Assembly (NCBI GenBank): GCA_905221195.1
Contig: CAJNCF010000006.1
Location: 60,687-124,686 of the forward strand
Reading direction: 5' to 3'
Length of the DNA stretch: 64,000 nt
DNA from: a bacterium
GTDB lineage: Bacteria > Bacillota > Bacilli > Lactobacillales > Streptococcaceae
The position numbers were made by a program, and so were the translations under genes. The notes beneath the pieces are model-generated. The model did no database searches and had not been told where the DNA came from. It saw only the letters and a program-made list of their open reading frames with translations. Position 1 is the first letter of the stretch; every line of letters starts with the position of its first letter. Below are positions 35,632 through 45,454 of this stretch, piece by piece.

Positions 35632-36678
35632 ATGGGATATTTTATCCAGCCTATTGTGACCGATAAAGCAATTAGTGAGACAGCTTTAGCAATTCAAAAT
35701 AGAGAACCACTGGTCTTTACTCGAATAGCTTTGGGTAGCGGACGACATCAGACAGACGCAGGCAAGAAGAATGACGTAGCTCAAATAGTTCATTCTTTGC
35801 AAGTCGCGCAGTCTTTATCAACTGATATCGCTGATACGATTCGTCTCACGGCACGGTTTGATAATTCACGAATTGAACGTGAAATGGTTGTCAATGAAAT
35901 CGGTGTGTTTGCAAAACGTGGAAATCACGAAGAGTTCATGTATATGTATACCTGGGCAGAGCAGGGAGATGTGATTCCTCCTAAAACATCTGCTTATGTA
36001 TATCGAGACTATGATTTCAATACGACTATTAGCAAAAATAGTCAGATCACCATTCAATACAATGCGACTGATTTGGTTTATGCGACTGTTCCTGAATTGA
36101 AGGAGACAGAAAGAAAGTTACAAACCAATATCGATAATCATATTGAAGACACTGCCCGTCACGTCTCCGACCAAGAACGGACACGCTGGAATGGGAAAGC
36201 CGACGCAACTCATCGTCATAAGGTATCTGATATTGACGGTCTTGAAGCGATTGTCGGCAACCAAACAACAAATAAAGCGAATCAAGCAGACCTTACTGCT
36301 CACATCCAAAACCAAAACAATCCACACAATGTTACGAAGCAACAAGTGGGGCTAGGGAATGTTACGAATGTTGAGCAAGCAAGTAAGCAAGATTTTCAAA
36401 ATCACTTAAACAATCGCAACAATCCTCATGGAGTGACGAAATCCCAAGTTGGTCTGGGCAACGTAGACAACGTAAGACAAGCAAGTTATGAGTCAGTAGA
36501 GGCTTTGAAGCGTGAGTTCCAGGAGCACGAAGATAGACTAAACGCTATCGAGTACATGTTCTTGCAGAATGACTTCACTGTTCCAATTCGTACAGAAGAT
36601 GGTACAGAACATACCCTACTTGCGGATGAAAATGGTCATGTAATTGTTGCAGATTGGAAATATAGAATGGAGGTATAA
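35632..36678 (+). CDS. Tail fibre with NPH-VTK-QVGLGNV repeats
   Basis: 348 residues. The N-terminal 140 form a phage tail-collar/fibre attachment domain (MGYFIQPIVTDKAISETALA). Two repeats, NNPHNVTKQQVGLGNVTNVEQ and NNPHGVTKSQVGLGNVDNVRQ, about 27 residues apart (near 228 and 262), are typical shaft repeats in fibres of Firmicute phages. C-terminus ends GHVIVADWKYRMEV. Confidence 0.9.
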   Translation: MGYFIQPIVTDKAISETALAIQNREPLVFTRIALGSGRHQTDAGKKNDVAQIVHSLQVAQSLSTDIADTIRLTARFDNSRIEREMVVNEIGVFAKRGNHEEFMYMYTWAEQGDVIPPKTSAYVYRDYDFNTTISKNSQITIQYNATDLVYATVPELKETERKLQTNIDNHIEDTARHVSDQERTRWNGKADATHRHKVSDIDGLEAIVGNQTTNKANQADLTAHIQNQNNPHNVTKQQVGLGNVTNVEQASKQDFQNHLNNRNNPHGVTKSQVGLGNVDNVRQASYESVEALKREFQEHEDRLNAIEYMFLQNDFTVPIRTEDGTEHTLLADENGHVIVADWKYRMEV

Positions 36679-36679
36679 C

Positions 36680-37078
36680 ATGGCAGTAATTAGTACACAG
36701 ACACGGAAAGTAACTGATTTGCCACAGGCTAGTCAGGTCAACAACTCGGACAACATCATGATTCATGATGGTCGTGGGTTGAAAAAAGTGTCTGTGCAGA
36801 CTTTTAAAAACGGAGTGAGTTCAACTCCCGCAACAGCAACAGCTGGCTCAAACGGAGTTGTCAGACCTGATAACTCAACGATTACAGTTGATAGCTCGGG
36901 TGTTTTACGAGTCAACAGGTCAGCACTTGGGATTCCAAGTACACCGTCTGAAGTAGTTGCAAATAAGCTGATTAACCAAAATGGGAATCAGCAAATGAAG
37001 TATTGGTTTGGCTCGAAATCCCAGTATGAAGCAATCAGGACGAAAGACTCAAACACAATTTATGATGTGTATGAGTAG
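36680..37078 (+). CDS. Tail fibre-associated protein
   Basis: 132 residues from ATG 36680 (GGAGG upstream, 2 bp after the fibre stop). Sequence MAVISTQTRKVTDLPQASQVNNSDNIMIHDGRG... with KSQYEAIRTKDSNTIYDVYE at the end, a small distal fibre/tip type protein often seen after fibre genes. Function inferred from place. Confidence 0.75.
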   Translation: MAVISTQTRKVTDLPQASQVNNSDNIMIHDGRGLKKVSVQTFKNGVSSTPATATAGSNGVVRPDNSTITVDSSGVLRVNRSALGIPSTPSEVVANKLINQNGNQQMKYWFGSKSQYEAIRTKDSNTIYDVYE

Positions 37079-37086
37079 GTGATGTT

Positions 37087-37494
37087 ATGGCTACAAGAGA
37101 AGGTATCTATGTTGGTGACAAAAATATTGTCGAGAGATATGTGGGTGACAAACTTGTTTGGAGCAAGTGGGTCTATGTTGGATATTACCAAAATCTAAGA
37201 ACTCCGTATTACTCACAAGGCTATTTGATTTTCAATCCAATAGGTTTAGGCAATTTCAACGATAACTATCGTGATATGAGCAGAGTAAAGGATGTTAAAG
37301 TACGGATTCAACACCGTAACGATACAATTACAACTGTTTATGCGAAGTATGCGCAGTTGTACACTAGGAACACAGGAGAAGATAATTACAGCACAGGAAA
37401 ATCGCTCTATATCTCATTTAAAGACGATAATCAGAGACAAGTATTCGAAAACAATTTCTCTAACGGCGATTCACTGTTCTTTTATTTTAGATAA
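37087..37494 (+). CDS. Tail tip protein, unknown
   Basis: 135 residues, beginning MATREGIYVGDKNIVERYVGDKLVWSKW, with a repeat of GDK-V. No family assigned. Sits within the fibre/tip gene series. Confidence 0.7.
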   Translation: MATREGIYVGDKNIVERYVGDKLVWSKWVYVGYYQNLRTPYYSQGYLIFNPIGLGNFNDNYRDMSRVKDVKVRIQHRNDTITTVYAKYAQLYTRNTGEDNYSTGKSLYISFKDDNQRQVFENNFSNGDSLFFYFR

Positions 37495-37510
37495 TCAGGA
37501 GAAAATTAAC

Positions 37511-38137
37511 ATGGAATTTGTATTAGTAAATAAATTTTTTAGAGTTGGCAAGACGGAAGTCTCTATTCAATGCGACAAGCCGTTAACTTTTTTCACTCGT
37601 GAGTTAGAGGGTGACCATTTGGGTGATACGGATGAAACACTCATTGAAGCAGTCAAAGAGATTCTAAGAACCGAATTAGACCCAACAAGTGCGATTGTGC
37701 AAACTCAAGCTAAGTTACAAGAAACTCAAGCTAAATTAGAGCAGAATGAACAGAAATTGGCTCAGACAGAAGCCAAACAGACAGCTACAGAACAGAATGT
37801 TCAGAAGAATAAAGAAGACACTGACCGTTTTGGTAAAATCAGCCATGCCTTAGTGTTAGCTTTGGTAACTGGTAAGGTTATTCCTTACGGTACAACATAC
37901 AAAATTTTGGCAGATTTAATTCCAACTGCAGAAATTGGTAAACGTTATATGGCAAATGATTTAATTGCTATCGAAGACCCAGCTCATGTTGAGGTGGACG
38001 GAGAAGGCAAGCGTATCTTGGTTCAGTTGAATAAGGAATTTACATACAACGGTGAACCTGTCAGCGACTTTGCCCGAAACGGTCGTCTTGAAATGGACGG
38101 AACAGGGGCCGCTTGGAAGTACGAGCCTAAAGGGTAG
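37511..38137 (+). CDS. Coiled-coil tail protein
   Basis: 208 residues from ATG 37511 (CAGGAGA upstream); the in-frame extension upstream to 37292 overlaps the preceding gene and is rejected. Central coiled coil of repeats KLQETQAKLEQNEQKLAQTE (about 65-95). Probably a fibre or baseplate trimer component. Confidence 0.75.
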   Translation: MEFVLVNKFFRVGKTEVSIQCDKPLTFFTRELEGDHLGDTDETLIEAVKEILRTELDPTSAIVQTQAKLQETQAKLEQNEQKLAQTEAKQTATEQNVQKNKEDTDRFGKISHALVLALVTGKVIPYGTTYKILADLIPTAEIGKRYMANDLIAIEDPAHVEVDGEGKRILVQLNKEFTYNGEPVSDFARNGRLEMDGTGAAWKYEPKG

Positions 38138-38145
38138 AGGTGCCT

Positions 38146-38607
38146 ATGGACGTCTTACAACAGATAGAACATTTCTTCATGAATGTGCTACCATCTGCTT
38201 CACCGATTATTATCGCTTGGCTTGGCTACAAATTGCCGAAAAAAGCCAAAGAAGAGACGGATAAAATCGTCTCGGAACTAACCAATGTCAAGAAACAAAT
38301 CAAAGATGTCCAAGAAACTGCATGCGACAGCAACACCAAAATTGATGAAGTACAAGCGAAGCTAAAACTGCACGACGAAGCGCACCTTGTTACGATGAGG
38401 ATGCGCCTTGATCGTGATATTCGCAGGGCAATCCGTCGTGGTTTTACTACCAAGGATGAGTTCTACGTGGTCGAAAACATGCATAATAGTTATAAAGCTC
38501 TTGGTGGCAATGGCTACATAGACCACTTGTACAACAATTTTGAAGCGTTGCAGATTAGAGATGACATCTTAGTTGAAGATGAGAAAGGGGCGCAGAATGG
38601 TCTGTAA
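38146..38607 (+). CDS. Membrane-anchored coiled-coil protein near lysis genes
   Basis: 153 residues from ATG 38146. One hydrophobic segment (ASPIIIAWLGYKL, about 17-29), then a coiled coil (KKAKEETDKIVSELTNVKKQIKDVQ) and a helical domain. Resembles small holin-like or DUF-type proteins in streptococcal prophages. I cannot decide between holin-accessory and tail role. Confidence 0.6.
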   Translation: MDVLQQIEHFFMNVLPSASPIIIAWLGYKLPKKAKEETDKIVSELTNVKKQIKDVQETACDSNTKIDEVQAKLKLHDEAHLVTMRMRLDRDIRRAIRRGFTTKDEFYVVENMHNSYKALGGNGYIDHLYNNFEALQIRDDILVEDEKGAQNGL

Positions 38608-39073
38608 TCTCAATACGACCAATCTTGCTCAGGTTGATGGCGGTTACCTCATCAAGCAGGGTGATGTAGCTTCTACCTTTGGCTTCGTCCTCTTAGACGA
38701 AGATTATCGAACCATCTCCTCTCTTGAAGGGGAGGTGGCGGTCGTTAGTCTGACCATGGACAAGCACCAGTGGAAGAAGAAGGTGACTGTCACGAACTCA
38801 AGCGTGAATTTTAATCTGGACGCTATCTTGCCAGTCGGAAAATACCGCTTAGAGATTAGCGCTGGCGGATATATTTTTCCAAGCGATAAGGCTACGCATA
38901 TCAAGATAGTGGCTTCAGATAAAGAATTGGTCACAGAGGAAGTCCATGCTCTCAAAGAGCTGGATATCGCAAAAGAAGTAAAAAAACAACTTGCAGAACG
39001 ACATGTAAGCGAAGGTGGAGCATGTCAGGAAATCCCAGACTTGCTTTTTTACTATAATATTGGAAAGGTATAG
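38597..39073 (+). CDS. Baseplate upper protein (BppU-like)
   Basis: 158 residues from ATG 38597 (AAAGGGG upstream). LNTTNLAQVDGGYLIKQGDVASTFGFVLLDEDYRTISSLEGEVAVV is a BppU-type N-terminal domain, known from siphophage baseplates where it joins receptor-binding proteins to the tail. Its presence in a contractile phage suggests module exchange. Confidence 0.8.
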   Translation: MVCNLNTTNLAQVDGGYLIKQGDVASTFGFVLLDEDYRTISSLEGEVAVVSLTMDKHQWKKKVTVTNSSVNFNLDAILPVGKYRLEISAGGYIFPSDKATHIKIVASDKELVTEEVHALKELDIAKEVKKQLAERHVSEGGACQEIPDLLFYYNIGKV

Positions 39074-39079
39074 AAAATT

Positions 39080-39400
39080 ATGGATACAAGTAAATTAATT
39101 GCATTCGCACAAGCGGTTGGGGTTGACATCAAGGAATTGAAACAACTGCTAAATGGTAAAGTTGACAATGCGACAGTAACACAACTGATTGAACAAGCTA
39201 AAACCGCAGTTAAGAATGATATTTTGGGCGAAGGCGTATCTGAAGATTTGAACACGCTCAAGGAAATTGCGGATAAAATCGCAAGCATGAGCGGTGACAC
39301 GCAAAGCGCAGTTGTTCAAAAGATTTCAGATTTAGGCACACGTATTGACAACATTGCAAACCTAGACTTAGTCGCAACCTACAACGCAGCGAAAGCGTGA
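39080..39400 (+). CDS. Helical tail protein, N-domain like next gene
   Basis: 106 residues. MDTSKLIAFAQAVGVDIKELKQLL resembles the start of the following gene (MSNLEEFAQAVGRDVKAIN), so the two share an N-terminal module. The rest is a coiled coil (LNTLKEIADKIASMSGDTQSAVVQ). Likely a fibre component linking BppU to the receptor binder. Confidence 0.7.
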   Translation: MDTSKLIAFAQAVGVDIKELKQLLNGKVDNATVTQLIEQAKTAVKNDILGEGVSEDLNTLKEIADKIASMSGDTQSAVVQKISDLGTRIDNIANLDLVATYNAAKA

Positions 39401-39405
39401 TAGCT

Positions 39406-40122
39406 ATGAGCAATCTAGAAGAATTCGCTCAAGCGGTTGGCCGTGATGTGAAGGCTATTAATCAAAAGCCTGAACCAAGGCTGACCTTGACAGGAAATAC
39501 CCTTGGCATCGTCGGGGGTAATAATGTCACTCTACCTCTGCCAACAAACGTAGGGCAAGAAATCCGTGGTACAGGCTCACCAGAAGGACGTATAACGGCC
39601 GAAATCGGTACGACCTATGTAGATGTTAATGTCACGAATGGCGCCCTCAAATGGATAAAAGAGAGTGGCAATGGAAATACTGGTTGGCGCGTTCTAATCG
39701 GCGACACTGGTTGGAGGACGTTGAATGCAGTATCTAAATTAGGGAACTCGTTCGTAAAAATAAGACGAGTTAACGATGTGGTCACGTACCAGTTCGGAGG
39801 ATTGTCCTGGGGTTGGTTTGGGATTGTAAGACGCGATGGGGCAGGATATCAATCTCAAGAAAGCGATAGAGAGAGGAATGTCTTTATTTTAGGCTATCAT
39901 GGCATACCACAAGGTTTTAAAACACCTAATTCGTTAATTGGCTCTATATACAATGATAGCGGAATACCTTACGGCACATGGTATGTTGCTAACCCAGCAG
40001 ACACAAACCATCTGAGATTTCAGTTCTTAAACCCAGTGCCAACAGATAGGGATATTGGTGATATCCGTGTAAGCACAATATCCTACTATACTGACGACCC
40101 TTGGCCAACAACATTGCCATAA
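39406..40122 (+). CDS. Receptor-binding-type tail protein
   Basis: 238 residues from ATG 39406 (GTG 39397 possible). Shared N-terminal helix with the previous gene, a beta-rich middle (TGNTLGIVGGNNVTLPLP...EIGTTYVDVNV), and an aromatic C-terminal domain (WGWFGIVRRDGAGYQ, YYTDDPWPTTLP). Position between BppU and holin suggests the host receptor-binding tip; inference. Confidence 0.65.
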   Translation: MSNLEEFAQAVGRDVKAINQKPEPRLTLTGNTLGIVGGNNVTLPLPTNVGQEIRGTGSPEGRITAEIGTTYVDVNVTNGALKWIKESGNGNTGWRVLIGDTGWRTLNAVSKLGNSFVKIRRVNDVVTYQFGGLSWGWFGIVRRDGAGYQSQESDRERNVFILGYHGIPQGFKTPNSLIGSIYNDSGIPYGTWYVANPADTNHLRFQFLNPVPTDRDIGDIRVSTISYYTDDPWPTTLP

Positions 40123-40138
40123 TAGAAAGGAAAAATAT

Positions 40139-40468
40139 ATGACACAACTAAATGAATTTATGATTGCTTTTGCGACAGGATTTTTAGCAGTAGCAATAGG
40201 CAGTATCGTGAAAGCAGTGAAAGACTATCTTTTACGTAAAGGCGGAGAGAAAGCGGTAAAAATCGCTGAAATCCTAGCTAAAAATGCAGTTCATGCCGTT
40301 GAGCAGGTAGCCTCTGAAACAGGCTACAAGGGCGATGAAAAGCTAGAGCAAGCTCGTGATAAAGTCCGAGCTGAACTTACAAAATACAACATCAGCATGA
40401 CTGACAAAGACTTAGATACCTTTGTAGAGTCTGCCGTGAAGCAGATGAATGACGCTTGGAAGGAGTAA
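40139..40468 (+). CDS. Phage holin, LLH type
   Basis: 109 residues. One membrane helix ([18 protein letters not shown], about 7-24), then an amphipathic alanine-rich helical domain ([33 protein letters not shown]), as in the LLH holin family. Ends 3 bp before the lysin gene. Makes membrane lesions that release the lysin. Confidence 0.88.
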   Translation: MTQLNEFMIAFATGFLAVAIGSIVKAVKDYLLRKGGEKAVKIAEILAKNAVHAVEQVASETGYKGDEKLEQARDKVRAELTKYNISMTDKDLDTFVESAVKQMNDAWKE

Positions 40469-40470
40469 GT

Positions 40471-41337
40471 ATGTCTAAGAAACAAGAAATGATTCAATTC
40501 TTCATCGACAAGGCCAACGCAGGAGATGGAGTGGATAATGATGGAGCTTATGGCTTCCAGTGTGCCGACGTGCCTTGTTACGGGCTTCGTCATTGGTACG
40601 GTGTTACACTTTGGGGCAATGCCTACGACTTGCTTGAGTCAGCACGCTCTCAAGGACTGAAAGTCGTGTATGACGCTGACTATCCAAAGGCAGGTTGGTT
40701 CTTCGTAAAATCCTACGTAGCTGGCGACGGTGTCAATTATGGCCATACAGGACTTGTCTATGAGGACTCAGACGGAAATACCATCAAGACGATTGAGCAG
40801 AACATCGATGGCAACTGGGACTACTTAGAAGTAGGAGGTCCTTGTCGCTACAATGAGCGTTCAGTAAGTGAAATCGTTGGGTATATCGTACCGCCTGAAG
40901 AGGTTGAAGCAGGATGGCAACAGAACCAGTACGGTTGGTGGTGGGTTCGTGAAGATGGCTCATACCCAACCGAGAAATGGGAGAAAATCAACGATGTTTG
41001 GTACTATTTCGATGATAAAGGCTTCATGAAGCGTAGTACCTGGTTGAATTACAAGGAAGACTGGTACTGGTTCACGGATTCGGGATCTATGGCCACTGGC
41101 TGGGCTCGTATCAACAACGCTTGGTATTACTTTGATGAAGACGGCAAGATGGTCACTGGTTGGATTAAACACAAACTTACCTGGTACTATCTCGACCGTA
41201 AGGATGGCGCTATGGTATCAAACGCCTTTATCCAATCAGCCGATAAAAAAGGCTGGTACTACCTTAAAGCAGACGGAACAATGGCAGACAAGCCAGAGTT
41301 CACAGTTGAGCCAGAAGGCTTGATTACAACTAAATAA
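40471..41337 (+). CDS. Endolysin: CHAP domain plus choline-binding repeats
   Basis: 288 residues from ATG 40471 (GGAGT upstream). The N-terminal CHAP-type cysteine peptidase/amidase has Cys31 ([10 protein letters not shown]) and His92 ([11 protein letters not shown]). From about 155 on are some six choline-binding repeats ([51 protein letters not shown]) that anchor it to choline on teichoic acid. It differs from the LytA-type amidase of many pneumococcal phages in the catalytic part. Confidence 0.93.
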   Translation: MSKKQEMIQFFIDKANAGDGVDNDGAYGFQCADVPCYGLRHWYGVTLWGNAYDLLESARSQGLKVVYDADYPKAGWFFVKSYVAGDGVNYGHTGLVYEDSDGNTIKTIEQNIDGNWDYLEVGGPCRYNERSVSEIVGYIVPPEEVEAGWQQNQYGWWWVREDGSYPTEKWEKINDVWYYFDDKGFMKRSTWLNYKEDWYWFTDSGSMATGWARINNAWYYFDEDGKMVTGWIKHKLTWYYLDRKDGAMVSNAFIQSADKKGWYYLKADGTMADKPEFTVEPEGLITTK

Positions 41338-41383
41338 TTTTAAAAAATAAAATGAAAGGAAAACTTTTCTAAAATGTGTATCT

Positions 41384-41410
41384 ACCGCAGGCTCAGGCTT
41401 GCGGTTTTTT
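41384..41410 (+). terminator. Terminator after the lysin
   Basis: ACCGCA-GGCTCAGGC-TTGCGGT stem followed by six T. Ends the late operon. Confidence 0.8.
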
Positions 41411-41438
41411 GTTTGCTCTGAATCAAGAAATTATAACT

Positions 41439-41752
41439 GACCGACGTTGATTTCGGTCAGCAAAATAACTGGTTTGCTCTGAAATTGACTTGTTGACATC
41501 AACAAATAGTATTAAAGCTCTTGGTTGCCAGTTTTGTTGACGTCAACAAAATTAGAGCTTGTATTTCTATTTTGCAAAAACACGCATTTTGAACAATTAG
41601 AAACCAAAATCTCAATCCTATTGTTCAAAAAAGCGTTTTCTTGAAGAATAGAAAGGGGAATCGTGGCGCATTATTGTCAAAAACGCCATTTTGTTAATAA
41701 TAGATCATTTTCATTTTTTAATTATTGTCAAAAACGGTGTTTTGTTAAAATT
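41439..41752. repeat. Palindrome array beside attR
   Basis: No gene in 41338-41821, but dense inverted repeats. A hairpin TGACCGA/TCGGTCA (41439-41460); two copies of TTGTTGACRTCAACAA (41490-41505; and 41532-41551, where the perfect palindrome is 20 bp); then four related imperfect palindromes of about 32 bp with the core CAAAAA-N5-TTTTG-like, centred near 41583, 41633, 41685 and 41736, so spaced 50-52 bp. The last two are nearly identical (ATTATTGTCAAAAACG...). They look like protein-binding sites: operators, integrase accessory sites or a centromere-like set. Confidence 0.75.
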
Positions 41753-41791
41753 AAAAAAATAATGATTTTTTCGTAACTTTTTATTTTCTTT

Positions 41792-41799
41792 TACGAATA
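41792..41799 (+). promoter_or_regulatory. Phage-borne ComX box
   Basis: TACGAATA, a perfect com-box, 22 bp before the ATG of the 85-residue gene. From about 41773 to the ATG the sequence follows the host ssbB promoter at 224-275 (GTAACTTTTT, then CGAATAGATAAGTA, GGAGGAAGAAAA), yet this copy lies inside the prophage. The phage has thus captured or retained a competence promoter, with a better consensus than the host copy. Confidence 0.85.
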
Positions 41800-41821
41800 G
41801 ATAAGTAAGGAGGAAGAAAAC

Positions 41822-42079
41822 ATGAACATTTTAAACATTGAACTTACGAGTGTAGAGCAGACAGACTTAGGTTTTGAACATTGGATAGTTGTAACTTACC
41901 AAGTGCCGATTTTGAAAAACAAGTATACAGTTAAACTATTACTTCTTATGGAATTCAAGGTAGAGGACCAGGAAGTAATTGAGTATCTGGTATCAACATG
42001 GAAGTATCGGGATCTCGTGCTGCATTCGGTGCAGATGTATGAGGTTGAAAATACTGTTACTAACTCTAACTTATCATAA
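41822..42079 (+). CDS. Phage gene under competence control, unknown
   Basis: 85 residues, MNILNIELTSVEQTDLGFEHWIVVTYQ..., no family recognised; predicted mixed alpha/beta and soluble, with one hydrophobic stretch (KLLLLMEF). Strong ribosome site AAGGAGG. It is driven by a com-box and its stop TAA (42077-42079) lies in the attR core, so it is complete in both prophage and free phage. It stands where ssbB would be when competence is induced, but is not an SSB. Confidence 0.75.
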   Translation: MNILNIELTSVEQTDLGFEHWIVVTYQVPILKNKYTVKLLLLMEFKVEDQEVIEYLVSTWKYRDLVLHSVQMYEVENTVTNSNLS

Positions 42080-42083
42080 TCGG
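42071..42083. other. attR of the serine-recombinase prophage
   Basis: TTATCATAATCGG: left part from the phage, right part (AATCGGACGC) resumes host ssbB at codon 8. Shares TTATC-N-TAAT with attL. Confidence 0.8.
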
Positions 42084-42453
42084 ACGCTTGACGTCTACAC
42101 CAGAATTGCACAAAACCAACAATGACAAGTCAGTAGCACGAGCAACTATCGCTGTGAACCGTCGTTACAAAGACCAAAACGGTGAACGCGAAGCTGACTT
42201 TGTCAACGTTGTCTTATGGGGAAGACTAGCAGAAACCTTGGCAAGCTACGCAACCAAAGGCAGTCTCATTTCCGTTGATGGAGAATTGCGTACCCGTCGC
42301 TTTGAGAAAAATGGTCAAATGAACTATGTGACGGAAGTCCTTGTCACAGGATTCCAACTTTTGGAAAGTCGTGCCCAACGTGCTATGCGAGAAAATAACG
42401 CAGGTCAGGATTTGGCAGATTTGGTCTTGGAAGAGGAAGAATTGCCATTTTAA
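42079..42453 (+). pseudogene. ssbB: ssbB 3' fragment (codon 8 onward)
   Basis: Resumes the SsbB frame as [41 protein letters not shown] and runs intact to the acidic tip EEEELPF. An in-frame TAA at 42067-42069 precedes it, and the only near start is TTG 42088 without a ribosome site, though the phage gene's stop 8 bp before could allow reinitiation. A product lacking the first beta strand is unlikely to work. No decay is visible, so precise prophage excision would restore ssbB. Confidence 0.9.
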
Positions 42454-42458
42454 GCATT

Positions 42459-42488
42459 AAAAAGTCTGAGTTGGTCTCAGGCTTTTTA
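42459..42488 (+). terminator. Terminator after ssbB
   Basis: AGTCTGAG-TTGGT-CTCAGGCT stem with one G-T pair and a T-run. Separates ssbB from groESL. Confidence 0.75.
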
Positions 42489-42512
42489 TCTTGCCAAAGT
42501 CAGACTTTTTTC

Positions 42513-42578
42513 TTGACTATTTCTGACCAAGTGATACAATAGAACTATGAATTAGCACTCAAGTGCAAAGAGTGCTAA
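42513..42578 (+). promoter_or_regulatory. groESL promoter and CIRCE operator
   Basis: -35 TTGACT (42513-42518) and -10 TACAAT (42535-42540), then the perfect CIRCE element TTAGCACTC-N9-GAGTGCTAA at 42552-42578, the binding site of heat-shock repressor HrcA. Independent of the ssbB promoter, so the prophage should not silence groESL. Confidence 0.95.
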
Positions 42579-42608
42579 TAATATCTATCTCATCATGGAG
42601 GAAAGCAG

Positions 42609-42893
42609 ATGTTGAAACCATTAGGAGACCGTGTGGTCTTGAAAATCGAAGAAAAAGAACAAACTGTTGGAGGTTTTGTCCTTGCAGGCTCAGCCCAAGA
42701 AAAAACAAAAACAGCCCAAGTTGTAGCTACTGGACAAGGTGTTCGTACCTTGAACGGTGATTTGGTGGCTCCAAGTGTTAAGCCTGGAGACCGTGTCTTG
42801 GTTGAAGCTCACGCAGGTCTTGATGTCAAAGATGGCGATGAGAAGTACATCATCGTTGGCGAAGCGAACATTTTGGCTATCATTGAAGAATAG
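42609..42893 (+). CDS. groES: Co-chaperonin GroES
   Basis: 94 residues: [27 protein letters not shown], the mobile loop, and [26 protein letters not shown]. Caps the GroEL ring to fold cytosolic proteins. Ribosome site TGGAGGAAAG. First gene of the CIRCE-controlled operon, 15 bp before groEL. Confidence 0.98.
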   Translation: MLKPLGDRVVLKIEEKEQTVGGFVLAGSAQEKTKTAQVVATGQGVRTLNGDLVAPSVKPGDRVLVEAHAGLDVKDGDEKYIIVGEANILAIIEE

Positions 42894-44531
<1,638 letters not shown>

Positions 44532-44551
44532 AAGCAACTTATAAAAAATAC

Positions 44552-44582
44552 AAAAGGAGGGATGCGTATTTCCTCCTTTTAT
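44552..44582 (+). terminator. Terminator after groEL
   Basis: AAAAGGAGG-N11-CCTCCTTTT stem followed by ATGTTTTT. Confidence 0.8.
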
Positions 44583-44655
44583 GTTTTTCTATTCTAAATA
44601 GATTTGAGCTCTCCTAACTTATATGATAAAATAAGACTAGAAAAAGGAGAAGAAC

Positions 44656-45423
44656 ATGATCGATGTAGAAGAAATTCTGAGCAAGATGAACCCCAATCAG
44701 AAGATTAATTATGACCGTGTCATGCAGAAAATGGTACAAGTATGGGAGAAAAATGAGCAGCGGCCAACCATTCTCATGCATGTTTGCTGTGCCCCTTGCA
44801 GTACCTATACCCTCGAATATTTGACCAAGTATGCAGATGTGACCATCTATTTTGCCAATTCTAATATCCATCCCAAGGCAGAATACCATAAGCGTGCCTA
44901 TGTGACTAAAAAGTTTGTCAGTGATTTCAATGAGCGAACTGGTAATAACGTTCAATACCTAGAAGCTCCTTATGAACCTAACGAATATCGTAAACTGGTT
45001 CGAGGTTTGGAAGAAGAGCCCGAAGGTGGCGACCGTTGTAAGGTTTGCTTTGACTACCGTCTGGATAAAACAGCGCAAGTGGCTATGGATTTAGGCTTTG
45101 ACTACTTCGGTTCGGCTTTAACCATCAGTCCTCATAAGAATTCTCAGACCATCAACAGCATCGGAATCGATGTACAAAAGATTTATACCACCCACTATCT
45201 TCCCAGCGATTTCAAAAAAAATCAGGGCTACAAACGTTCAGTAGAGATGTGTGAAGAGTACGACATCTATCGTCAATGTTATTGTGGATGCGTCTATGCA
45301 GCCCAGGCTCAGAATATTGATTTGGTTCAGGTCAAGAAGGACGCCACAGATTTCTTGCTGGATAAGGATGTTGAAAAAGACTATTCCCACATCAAATTTA
45401 CTGTTACGAAATTAGATATATAA
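44656..45423 (+). CDS. queH: Epoxyqueuosine reductase QueH
   Basis: 255 residues. Cysteine motifs MHVCCAPCS (about 38-46), GDRCKVCFDYRL (about 126-137) and CYCGCVYA (about 208-215) mark the QueH (DUF208) family, which makes queuosine from epoxyqueuosine in tRNA wobble position 34 using an iron-sulfur centre. It replaces QueG in many Firmicutes. Own ribosome site AAAAGGAG and terminator. Confidence 0.93.
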   Translation: MIDVEEILSKMNPNQKINYDRVMQKMVQVWEKNEQRPTILMHVCCAPCSTYTLEYLTKYADVTIYFANSNIHPKAEYHKRAYVTKKFVSDFNERTGNNVQYLEAPYEPNEYRKLVRGLEEEPEGGDRCKVCFDYRLDKTAQVAMDLGFDYFGSALTISPHKNSQTINSIGIDVQKIYTTHYLPSDFKKNQGYKRSVEMCEEYDIYRQCYCGCVYAAQAQNIDLVQVKKDATDFLLDKDVEKDYSHIKFTVTKLDI

Positions 45424-45425
45424 AC

Positions 45426-45454
45426 GAAAACTTGCCTCAAGGCAGTTTTTTTGC
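45426..45454 (+). terminator. Terminator after queH
   Basis: AAAACTTGCCT-CA-AGGCAGTTTT stem with T-run (arms with one mismatch). Confidence 0.8.

Larger units (their letters stand above)
294..42079. mobile_element. Temperate contractile-tail prophage in ssbB
   Basis: About 41.8 kb lie between the two halves of ssbB. The element holds integrase, split repressor/protease, replication genes and origin, late regulator, terminase, portal, capsid, contractile tail, baseplate, fibres, holin and lysin, with no obvious truncation in structural genes, so it looks intact. Sheath and XkdN-U-like genes make it a myovirus with a PBSX-type tail; the pneumococcal/mitis phage EJ-1 is a known temperate myovirus of this host group, but I cannot measure relatedness. 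Ends are defined by attL near 292 and attR near 42080. Confidence 0.93.

Noticed and set aside
37292..37510. N-terminal extension of the coiled-coil tail gene
   Set aside because: Overlaps the preceding tail gene in another frame; ATG 37511 has a good ribosome site.
42088..42453. Intact ssbB starting at TTG
   Set aside because: Lacks the first ten residues and any ribosome site; frame continues the 5' piece at 273.
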